A stretch of 64,000 bases of DNA from Sphingopyxis macrogoltabida (GTDB lineage: Bacteria > Pseudomonadota > Alphaproteobacteria > Sphingomonadales > Sphingomonadaceae). The stretch lies in assembly GCF_001314325.1 (NCBI RefSeq), contig NZ_CP009429.1:5084501-5148500 (forward strand), in the 5' to 3' direction. A model generated the notes under the pieces. The model was not told the DNA's origin. It worked only from the letters and a program-made list of their open reading frames with translations, and searched no databases. Position numbers and translations under genes: made by a program. Below, piece after piece: positions 15,968 to 24,732 of the stretch. The stretch's first letter is position 1, and each line of letters starts with the position of its first letter.

Positions 15968-16084
15968 CGATAGCGGCCCTGTCGGAAGGCCGTCGTGGCA
16001 AAGCCACGCCGTCAGTCCCGCTGCGCGGGCTGGCCGGGCTTTCGCTTGTCGCGATTTAGCCTTGCTAAATCGCTGCGAAAGCCT
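15968..16084. repeat. Chain of hairpins between the cyclase-like gene and tRNA-Gly
   Basis: Several short inverted repeats follow one another. The largest (16037-16083) pairs GGCTTTCGC with GCGAAAGCC and CGATTTAG with CTAAATCG around a short loop. Smaller ones include GTGGCAAAGCCAC and CCCGCTGCGCGGG. They sit directly downstream of the minus-strand tRNA and could terminate or process its transcript, or be dispersed REP-like units. Confidence 0.55.
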
Positions 16085-16158
16085 TGGAGCGGGTGAAGGG
16101 AATCGAACCCTCGTCGTAAGCTTGGGAAGCTTCTGCTCTACCATTGAGCTACACCCGC
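16085..16158 (-). tRNA. tRNA-Gly (anticodon UCC)
   Basis: A 74-base cloverleaf reads from GCGGGTG to CACCCGC plus TCCA on the minus strand, so the CCA end is encoded. The D arm (AGCTCAATGGTAGAGC), the anticodon loop CTTCCCA with anticodon TCC, and the T arm GAGGGTTCGATTCCCTT are all complete. I see no integrase or duplicated 3' end beside it. Confidence 0.95.
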
Positions 16159-16293
16159 ATCGCCGCCGCCTTTGCCGTTTTCGCGCGCCGCGGTCAATGG
16201 CTTGCTGTGCGCCCGCCCCCTGCCCGCCCGCACCGGTTCCGCTTGCATGGCGCGGCGGGGGTGATAGGCAGGCGGCGGGTCGATGGAGGAAGC

Positions 16294-17094
16294 ATGTTCC
16301 GATTGACCCTGACGTCCGGCGCCGCGATCGCCGCGTCGTTTTTCCTTTGCCAGCCCCTGATCGCCCAGACCGGTGGCACACCTGCGACGGTCGAGGGGCT
16401 GCCCGCGACCGAGTGGGAGGCCGCCTATGCCAGGCCGCTCGACGATGCCGCGGTCGCCTCGCCCGAAATATTTCGGCTGCTGACCGAATGGGCGCCGGTG
16501 AAGGACCCGAAGAACCCCGGCCTCTATCGCAAATATGTCGGCGAGGACGAGGCGAAGCTGGTGATCCGCCACCTCCGCCGCGACGGCAAACTCGACGCAG
16601 GCGAGATCGACCTGCTCGAGGAATTCGCCTTTCCCAAGGACCGCGTGATCCAGCTCACCCGCCTCGGCGCCGACGGCAAGCCCGACAAGGCGAGCAAGAC
16701 CGCGGTCACGACCCCGCCGGGGATGATGCAGAGCTTTGCCCGCGAGCTCGTCGCGATGTGGCAGAGTGAATGGGAAAAGCCGGACGCCGCCGGCTGGCCG
16801 ACGCTCGCCGGCATTTACGCGCGCGACCCGAAGAAGGCCGAGCTGCTGCACAAGCGCGTGCGCGCGGCGGGGCAGGCGATGCTGACCGCGAAGTGGCAGT
16901 CGTCGAACGCCGGCAATCGCTGGGTACCGTTCCGCGATACGATCCGCCTGTACAGCGACGCGACGCTGAAACTGCCGCAGCCGCAATGGCCGCGCGGCAA
17001 GCAGTTGCTGTACGACGCTGCGGCGGACACCGACCGCCATTATGGCGACGCGATCCAGGACTTTCTCTACAACTGGCTGAAGCCCGCACCTTGA
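16294..17094 (+). CDS. Secreted protein of unknown function
   Basis: A 266-residue protein with a clear signal peptide (first 25 residues, ending PLIAQ). The mature part is hydrophilic, helix-rich and has no cysteine, no lipobox and no motif that I recognise. A central charged stretch (LIRHLRRDGKLDAGEIDLLEEF-like, about residues 90-112) resembles an EF-hand-like turn (DGKLDAGEID), which might bind calcium, but this is only a visual match. A strong GGAGGA precedes the ATG at 16294. It could be co-transcribed with the membrane protein 43 bases downstream. Confidence 0.7.
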   Translation: MFRLTLTSGAAIAASFFLCQPLIAQTGGTPATVEGLPATEWEAAYARPLDDAAVASPEIFRLLTEWAPVKDPKNPGLYRKYVGEDEAKLVIRHLRRDGKLDAGEIDLLEEFAFPKDRVIQLTRLGADGKPDKASKTAVTTPPGMMQSFARELVAMWQSEWEKPDAAGWPTLAGIYARDPKKAELLHKRVRAAGQAMLTAKWQSSNAGNRWVPFRDTIRLYSDATLKLPQPQWPRGKQLLYDAAADTDRHYGDAIQDFLYNWLKPAP

Positions 17095-17137
17095 CGCCGG
17101 CCGCCCGCCGGGGGATGCCGGGGCAAAGGGGGAGGGC

Positions 17138-17554
17138 ATGATGATCGACGATGTGCCGGACAGGTTGCTGCGGCATCGCCGCGCGGTTGGGGCGGCGGCG
17201 ATCCTGCTGGCGGTTTTGACGTGGACGGTCGACCTGACCGACCTCGTCTATCACTGCCCCTATTGCCGCGTGCAGCGGACGATGATCGGCGCGCTGGGCG
17301 TGCTGCTGATGCTGCCCAACCCCGCGCACTGGCTGGTGCGCTATCTGTCGGCGATCTTCGGTCTGTTCGGCCTCGCGGTCGCCGCTGCGCAGCATTTTCG
17401 CGGCTGGGCGAAGATCATGGGCGGCGAGTTCAGTTGGGGCGAGCAATGGTATGTCAACGCGTGGATGCTGTCGGGCTTTGCGATCTTCATCCTGACCGCG
17501 CTGCTGCTGCTGATCTGGCGGTGGCGGCCGGCGGACGGTCGCGGCGGACCCTAG
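17138..17554 (+). CDS. Small integral membrane protein
   Basis: A 138-residue protein with about four hydrophobic segments (near residues 18-36, 48-62, 68-85 and 108-127). A CPYC motif follows the first segment (VYHCPYCRVQRT), and HFRGWAKIMGGEFSWGEQWY lies between the third and fourth, suggesting a redox or metal-binding periplasmic face. The four-helix plan with a CxxC recalls DsbB-type proteins, but only one cysteine pair is present, so I do not assign that function. Confidence 0.65.
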   Translation: MMIDDVPDRLLRHRRAVGAAAILLAVLTWTVDLTDLVYHCPYCRVQRTMIGALGVLLMLPNPAHWLVRYLSAIFGLFGLAVAAAQHFRGWAKIMGGEFSWGEQWYVNAWMLSGFAIFILTALLLLIWRWRPADGRGGP

Positions 17555-17632
17555 GCCGGACCGCGGGCGTTTTCGTTTGACCGCGCGGCGCCATCGTGGT
17601 GCGATGTCCGCCCGGGTCGGCGAGGGAGATTT

Positions 17633-18388
17633 ATGATCGGCACGCGATCGGGGTTCGCGGCGCGGCATCGCGGCGACCGGCTGTTCTTTCCGGCCTTTAT
17701 CGCCATGTCGTGGCTCGGCGTCGCGATGGGCTTTGCGCCGCAGATCGCGAAACGCTTCGGCGGCACCGCCGACTATCCGGCGCCCGCGATGCTCGAAATC
17801 CATGTCTGGGCCTTTTTCGCCTGGATGACGATTCTGACCGTACAGGCGCTGTTGATCGGCGCGCGGCGGCACGACCTGCACCGGTGGCTCGGGCTGAGCC
17901 TGCTGGTGCTGGTGCCGGTGATGACGGTGTCGGCGATCGCCGCCGAAATCCACAGCCAGCGCTTCTATGCCCCGCGCGACCCGGACAATGCGCGCTTCTT
18001 TGCCCTGCCGCTGACGTCGATGATCCTGTTCGCGGCCACCGCGACGCTGGCGTTCGTGCGGCGCGGCGATGCGGTGGCGCACAAGCGGCTGGTACTGCTC
18101 GCGACCGCGGTGATCCTGTCGGCGGCGTTCGGGCGCTGGTGGGGCGAGGCGATCGGCATGACGCTGGGCGACGGCTTCTGGGGTCTCTTGCTCGGCAACT
18201 GGGCGGGGACGATCGCGCTGATCGCGGCCGCGGCGTTCTATGATCTCGCGACGCGCGGGCGGGTGCATCGGGTGCTGATCCGGGGCGCCGCCGTCTATGC
18301 GCTGGCGTTCGCGGGGGCGAGCGCCGCCTATCTCAGCGACTGGTGGCCGGCGTGGGTGCGCGCCGCGCTGGGTCTGGCGGCGGGCTGA
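17633..18388 (+). CDS. Integral membrane protein, seven or so helices
   Basis: A 251-residue inner-membrane protein. Hydrophobic segments alternate with short loops through the whole length. Histidines lie within or near predicted helices (LEIHVWAFFAWM, HDLHRWLGL, AEIHSQRFY, VAHKRLVL), a pattern seen in haem- or copper-binding membrane proteins and in the DUF2306-like group. I do not recognise a specific family. GAGGGAG lies before the ATG. Confidence 0.65.
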   Translation: MIGTRSGFAARHRGDRLFFPAFIAMSWLGVAMGFAPQIAKRFGGTADYPAPAMLEIHVWAFFAWMTILTVQALLIGARRHDLHRWLGLSLLVLVPVMTVSAIAAEIHSQRFYAPRDPDNARFFALPLTSMILFAATATLAFVRRGDAVAHKRLVLLATAVILSAAFGRWWGEAIGMTLGDGFWGLLLGNWAGTIALIAAAAFYDLATRGRVHRVLIRGAAVYALAFAGASAAYLSDWWPAWVRAALGLAAG

Positions 18389-18430
18389 GCAAGGGCGCCG
18401 GGGCCCGCGAAACGGGAGCGCGCGCCGCGG

Positions 18431-18739
18431 TCATTCGCGGTCGTCGGACGGGTCGAGCCGCACCGTCCACACCGGATGCCCCGCTTCGCTGCGTTCGATA
18501 TCGGGCGAGGGCACCATGTCGCCGCCGGTCTCGATCCACCCGCGCCCGTCGCATTTGGGGCAGGCGTGGCGGATTGAGCGGTGGCTGACGAGGTCGATCT
18601 GGGTGTTCCACTGGCCGTAACCGCTGCACAGCGGGCACAGCTTGTCGAGATCGCCGCTGCGGTGGCGCCGCGAAATGCCGTCGAGCGCGTGCGGGTCGGT
18701 TGGGCCGGTGCAATGGACGATCTTCGAGGGGTGCGACAT
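18431..18739 (-). CDS. Small protein with DnaJ-like zinc-binding repeats
   Basis: A 102-residue protein with two CxxCxGxG-like repeats, CPLCSGYGQW (about 35-44) and CPKCDGRGW (about 60-68). These are the zinc-binding units of the DnaJ central domain, here without a J domain. Two such repeats can hold one zinc ion. The rest is polar. It lies downstream of, and in the same direction as, the GNAT gene with a 19-base gap. Its partner or client is unknown. Confidence 0.75.
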   Translation of the reverse strand: MSHPSKIVHCTGPTDPHALDGISRRHRSGDLDKLCPLCSGYGQWNTQIDLVSHRSIRHACPKCDGRGWIETGGDMVPSPDIERSEAGHPVWTVRLDPSDDRE

Positions 18740-18758
18740 GGGGAAATCCTTTCGCGCG

Positions 18759-19340
18759 TCAGCCCTTCCCCGGGCGGAGCATCGGGGTCAGCACCGGCGA
18801 GGTGATGGTGCGGATCTCGCCGATGCTGTCGAAGCCGAAGCGCCGGTAGAGCGGGATGTTGCGCGGGTTCGAGCTTTCGAGATAGGCGGGGCGGCCGTCG
18901 GCGTCGATGACCGTGATCGCCGCTTCCATCAGCGCGGTGCCGAGCCCGCGGCCCTGATGCGCGGGATCGGCGGCGATCAGCGGCAGGTACCAGACCGGCT
19001 CGGTGGGGTGAAAGCGGTCCATCTGTCCGACGAGCTCGTCCATTTCGGCCTTGCGATGCGCCGGCGTCTGTTCGTCCATGATCGTCCCCATGACCTCGCC
19101 GTCGGGCGCGACCCCGGGCGGCAGCCAGGTCGCGACCGCGGCGCCGTCGTCGGCGACGAACGCCGTGCCATGATCGAACGCTGCGCCGCCGAAGGCGCCG
19201 AAAAATTCGTGGCGGCGGCTCATATAGGTCGCGGCGTCGGGCGAGGCCCAGCGCGCCACCGGGTCGGCGGCAAAGCCGAGCACCAGAGTGTGGAGCAGCC
19301 GCGCCTTGTCCGCGGGTTTGCCGATCGTGATCGTCGCCAT
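18759..19340 (-). CDS. GNAT-family N-acetyltransferase
   Basis: A 193-residue GNAT protein. The acetyl-CoA binding motif A is LIAADPAHQGRGLGTALMEAAI (the QGRGLG loop, about residues 131-136), followed by the motif B region AYLESSNPRNIPLYRRFGF. The N-terminal half contains a YMSRRHEFF segment typical of the group that acts on small molecules. Substrate unknown. The ATG at 19340 was chosen because the conserved fold begins there; longer in-frame extensions are the overlapping phosphoesterase gene read in another frame. It is probably co-transcribed with the upstream 2H phosphoesterase. Confidence 0.85.
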   Translation of the reverse strand: MATITIGKPADKARLLHTLVLGFAADPVARWASPDAATYMSRRHEFFGAFGGAAFDHGTAFVADDGAAVATWLPPGVAPDGEVMGTIMDEQTPAHRKAEMDELVGQMDRFHPTEPVWYLPLIAADPAHQGRGLGTALMEAAITVIDADGRPAYLESSNPRNIPLYRRFGFDSIGEIRTITSPVLTPMLRPGKG

Positions 19341-19387
19341 GGCTGCTCTCCTCTCTCGTGCCGCTCGTTGTCGTGCCCGCGCCGCGC

Positions 19388-19951
19388 TCAGTGGCTCGGC
19401 AGCGTCAGCGCCCAGCGGCCGTGCTCGACATGCGTCGTCTTGCCGACAACGCTTTCCATCAACAATATTTCCCTCACCGTCCATTCGATCGGGGGCAGTT
19501 TCAGCGCGCCGAAGGTCTGCGAACCCAGCCGGTCGCCGCGATAGTTGATCGTGATGTGCGGTTCGGGGGTGGTGCCGTCCATGATCGGCGCCTTTTCGCG
19601 TAGCAGATGGTCGACCAGCGCCTTCTGGAACGCCCGCGCCCCGGCCAGCGGATCGCGCGTGCGCAAAGTCACCGCCTTGCGGTTCTCGAACCGGTCGAAG
19701 CGGAGCGCGAAAGGCGCCGCGGCGAAGCCGTCCAGCGCGGCGATGGTCGCGGGCAGCCACCCGGGCGGCGCATAATGGAGGTCATAGAGCGAGATGAGCG
19801 TGACATGGAGCAGGTCGGGCCCGCGCCCGGGGTCGTTGCGTGGCAGCGCGGCGATCGCCGCCTGCACCTCCGGCGGCGGCTTGGCCATGACATAGAGGGG
19901 GTTCCGGGCGCGCATGGGTGGGAGTGTAGCATGGTGTTGGTGCGACGCCAT
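19388..19951 (-). CDS. 2'-5' RNA ligase/2H phosphoesterase family protein
   Basis: A protein of up to 187 residues with the two HxTx motifs of the 2H phosphoesterase superfamily: HVTL (about residue 49) and HITI (about residue 131). These bind the phosphate of RNA 2'-5' linkages or cyclic phosphates; ThpR relatives act as cyclic nucleotide phosphodiesterases or RNA ligases. The start is uncertain: ATG at 19951 or 19915 (MRARNPLYVM), neither with a good ribosome binding site. Context gives no substrate. Confidence 0.8.
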   Translation of the reverse strand: MASHQHHATLPPMRARNPLYVMAKPPPEVQAAIAALPRNDPGRGPDLLHVTLISLYDLHYAPPGWLPATIAALDGFAAAPFALRFDRFENRKAVTLRTRDPLAGARAFQKALVDHLLREKAPIMDGTTPEPHITINYRGDRLGSQTFGALKLPPIEWTVREILLMESVVGKTTHVEHGRWALTLPSH

Positions 19952-19972
19952 CGGCGCCGCACCCCCGTTTAT

Positions 19973-20125
19973 TTACAGCCGCTTGCAGTGGTCACAGAGC
20001 GGATGACCACCCGTGCCACTGCGGCGATTGTAGCTTTCGATATTGTTGCCCTCGGTGCACTTGTTGTCGTTGTGATGGACACGCGTGCCGGGCTTTATCG
20101 AGTGATATGCACTAACCTTAGACAT
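19973..20125 (-). CDS. 50-residue zinc-finger-like small protein
   Basis: An ATG at 20125 opens a 50-codon frame preceded by GGAAGG nine bases upstream. The product begins MSKVSAYHSIKPGTRVHHN, has NKCTEGNNIES in the middle, and ends GGHPLCDHCKRL. One cysteine near residue 23, several histidines and a terminal CxxC could hold a zinc ion. The composition is compact and non-random and codon use is normal, so I take it as a real gene. Function unknown. It lies just upstream of the 2H phosphoesterase gene and at the edge of an AT-richer island. Confidence 0.7.
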   Translation of the reverse strand: MSKVSAYHSIKPGTRVHHNDNKCTEGNNIESYNRRSGTGGHPLCDHCKRL

Positions 20126-20530
20126 CTTATTTTACCTTCCGAGCATTCATCGTTGTGATCGATGAAGCCCGAACGAAGTCAGGTTGGGTGCGGGTGAATA
20201 AGCGTATCGCCGCGTATGGTTTTCCACAGCTTACCCACCGGTCCTTCCCCCGAAATCGTCGGACTTCAGGTTGACCCAAGTGGCGATGCATGCGAGCAGG
20301 CAGGTCTCAGGTGAGCCCGAGTGCATCGTCACTCAGCTTGCTGGGGGGTCATCCTAAGGGGTGGCCCCCTTTTGATTCACCCTTCGCTTTGCTCTGCCGG
20401 CTGCGAGACTCGCAGATACGGCTTCGCGAATCCTGCATATGCACTCTTAATCTTGAGTGCAACCCCATTTTAGTTCTCCGTGCAGCGTTTGTGTGTTATT
20501 CCGTGCCAAATCGCGGACTCGGAGGCAGGA
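20126..20530. other. Gene-free stretch at the island edge
   Basis: About 400 bases of mixed composition with no convincing frame. A G-run/C-run pair (GGGGGTCATCC and GTGGCCCCC) near 20343-20372 could form a weak hairpin. The AT content rises toward 20470, where a promoter for the coiled-coil/winged-helix gene probably lies. Confidence 0.4.
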
Positions 20531-20953
20531 ATGGCGGATGAATCGATCCGGGAGCTTTTATCTAAACTACTGAAAAGACGTGATGAGTTGCGTTTGGAGT
20601 CCGAGGCACTCGAAAAATTGATTGAGACTTATCGGCAGCTTTCCATGCTCGACAAGGAGCAGGACTTGCCGCAGCTCGATTTGTGGAAGGGGAGCCGCTC
20701 GCGGCGTGGTCGTTCTGCCTATGTCGCAGAAATGATGGCCGCGGCGAGGCGCCAAATTTTGTCTGAAGGGCGGCCGCTGACCCGAAGCGAGCTTCTTCAG
20801 CGCTTGGAAGCGGAAGGCTACGTCATAGACGGGAGCGATAAGTCAAAAGTTCTGGGCACAAACCTATGGCGATCAAGGCAATTCCAGCACATTGATAAGA
20901 GAGGTTATTGGCCCGTAGACACGCCAATTCCTAGGAAATTGGGTCGCACTTAA
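20531..20953 (+). CDS. Coiled-coil plus winged-helix-like protein
   Basis: A 140-residue soluble protein. Residues 1-40 are a heptad-rich helix (IRELLSKLLKRRDELRLESE), probably a dimerising coiled coil. The C-terminal half (about 70-125) looks like a winged helix used for restriction-type or HARE-like DNA binding: ILSEGRPLTRSELLQRLEAE, then VLGTNLWRSRQFQHIDKRGYW. This arrangement matches small HARE-HTH-like proteins found with mobile or defence islands. The ATG at 20531 was chosen for its GGAGG. Base composition is less GC-rich than the surrounding chromosome. Role unknown. Confidence 0.65.
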   Translation: MADESIRELLSKLLKRRDELRLESEALEKLIETYRQLSMLDKEQDLPQLDLWKGSRSRRGRSAYVAEMMAAARRQILSEGRPLTRSELLQRLEAEGYVIDGSDKSKVLGTNLWRSRQFQHIDKRGYWPVDTPIPRKLGRT

Positions 20954-21021
20954 TGGCCGGGCGCGAAAGATTGCTATGATAAACGGATCAGTCCTACACC
21001 CAGTCAGGAATCGAGACTGTT

Positions 21022-21630
21022 ATGGAAAAAATCTTACTGTCCGCGATTAGCGCGCTGCTAGGATTTGCGCTCTCGCAGTCTTTTAATTTTATAAGTTATC
21101 TCAGAAGGCCAAAGTTTAGGGTAAGGCATTGGAACGATGGGGTGCTGTCATCATACAATGGAGACCCTCCGGAGACGCCATGGGAAATTGAATTGGGATT
21201 CTATCTCGAAAATTACGGAAATAACCCTGCTAAGAATATCAGGGTATTTGTTTCAGATATAAGGGGCAGTGAAAAATCCGATGGAGATTTGGAGCTTACC
21301 TCCATAGAATTTTTAGAATTAAAGCGCCCGATCGACCTCTTGCCATCAAAGGAATGCATTGAGGTCAGATTAGGGACGATAAGTTCCGACAAATGCTCTC
21401 TTGCTCTAAATCTGCATAGCGCTCCGGACGAGAACGCAACAGATTTTATAGACGCCGACACGCGTGGGAAAATTCGATTCTCTGCTAAGTTCTATGTCAT
21501 CTGCGAAGAGAAAAACTCCTCTAAATCTTTCGTTCTAGAATTTCGACCCGATAAAAACGATTGGGCATCATCCCTCCTAGAGGATTACACCGAAGCCTAC
21601 CTTAGGGTTAAAACCCAATCAGCCTCTTGA
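21022..21630 (+). CDS. Orphan membrane-anchored protein, AT-rich
   Basis: A 202-residue protein with one N-terminal hydrophobic helix (ILLSAISALLGFALSQSFNF, residues 4-23) and a long, beta-rich cytoplasmic or periplasmic domain (WEIELGFYLENYGNNPAKNI and a final RFSAKFYVICEE strand set). Similar short anchored proteins with an immunoglobulin-like fold occur in accessory islands, but I do not recognise a family. Codon use is markedly AT-richer than neighbours, a sign of recent transfer. It lies directly before an IS element. Confidence 0.65.
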   Translation: MEKILLSAISALLGFALSQSFNFISYLRRPKFRVRHWNDGVLSSYNGDPPETPWEIELGFYLENYGNNPAKNIRVFVSDIRGSEKSDGDLELTSIEFLELKRPIDLLPSKECIEVRLGTISSDKCSLALNLHSAPDENATDFIDADTRGKIRFSAKFYVICEEKNSSKSFVLEFRPDKNDWASSLLEDYTEAYLRVKTQSAS

Positions 21631-21641
21631 AATTGCTTGTA

Positions 21642-22455
21642 TGTATTGATTCAAAGGGCCTTCACCGCAGCGGGAGGCCCTTCACGATGTCGCGTTCTTT
21701 ATTCTGGTTGTCGGACGAAGCTTGGCTGGCGATCGAGCCGTACTTGCCCCGGAACCAGCCTGGTGCGCGACGGGTCGATGACCGGCGGGTGATTTCGGGC
21801 ATCCTTCATGTACTGAAATCCGGCTGCCGGTGGTGCGACTGTCCGGCAGACTATGGACCATCGACGACGGTCTACAACCGCTTCAACCGCTGGTCGCGGC
21901 GGGGGTTCTGGACGAAGTTGCTCGATGCCTTGGCAGGGGCGGGTGCGGTGACGAAGAGCACGGCGATCGATAGCACCTACATCAAAGCCCAGCGCTCGGC
22001 CTTTGGTGGAAAAGGGGGCGCCAGACGCAGGCGATCGGTCGTTCTCGCGGCGGCTGGACAACCAAGATCCATGCCCTGACCGACGTTCTCGGCCGCCCCT
22101 ATGCCCTTATGCTGACGGCGGGCAATGTCAGCGATGTGAAGGCTGCACCGGCACTGCTCGAACGCGCCGGACCGATGCGCTACCTGCTCGGCGACAAGGG
22201 CTACGACGCAAACCGGCTGCGGACGTCCTTGCGCGAGAATGGCACCAGCCCCGTCATTCCGGGTCGCCGCAACCGCAAGCGAGCCATCCGATACGATCAG
22301 CACCGCTACCGTAGCCGGCACCTCATCGAAAATGCCTTCTGCCGGATCAAAGACTTCCGTCGGATCGCCACACGCTACGACAAGCTCGCCGCCAACTTCC
22401 TGTCAGCCGTCGCGCTGGTCACTACCTTGGCCTTCTGGCTCTGAATGAGTCTCAG
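21642..22455 (+). mobile_element. IS5-family insertion sequence (IS427-like group)
   Basis: An element of about 0.8 kb with a transposase split into two overlapping frames. Weak inverted ends are visible: GATTCAAAG on the left (about 21648) and its partner CTGAATGAG on the right (about 22441-22450). Exact ends and target duplication could not be fixed by eye. It has entered the AT-richer island immediately upstream of the 3' end of thiC. Confidence 0.8.
21687..22444 (+). CDS. IS5-family transposase, two frames joined by a -1 frameshift
   Basis: Frame 1 (from ATG 21687) encodes the DUF4096-like N-terminal domain (MSRSLFWLSDEAWLAIEPYL) and the first catalytic aspartate (AIDSTYIKAQR). Frame 2, shifted by -1, continues with GRSRGGWTTKIHAL, the second aspartate in LLGDKGYDAN and the Glu of HLIENAFCRIKDFRR, and ends at 22444. 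The frames meet at a run of four A and five G (about 22012-22020), where ribosomal slippage is known for this group. No internal stop or deletion is seen, so the transposase may be active. Confidence 0.85.
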
Positions 22456-22511
22456 CCCTAGTAGTATCACAAGGCCAAAATTCTAAAGTCTCGGCGACAT
22501 AGCCGCGACCA

Positions 22512-24561
<2,050 letters not shown>

Positions 24562-24732
24562 TTATAGGCGGCGGGGGGCGGGCTGTCGAGCGCGGAAGCG
24601 AGGCGGCGGACGAAGTATCAGTTTCGCCAAGCCTCTGGTTGCGGACCATTTAATAGTTGACGACGACTTCGACTTTGCCGAATTCCCAAGCAGCGGCGAA
24701 TCATAGCTGCTTGTTTCGGGGGCATTTTTCTT

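Noticed and set aside
16085..16158. tRNA-Gly as integration site of a mobile island
   Set aside because: No integrase gene and no duplicated 3' tRNA end were seen on either side.
15056..16381. 441-codon frame on the minus strand covering the cyclase-like gene and the tRNA
   Set aside because: It runs across a complete tRNA gene and is antisense to a recognisable flavoprotein.
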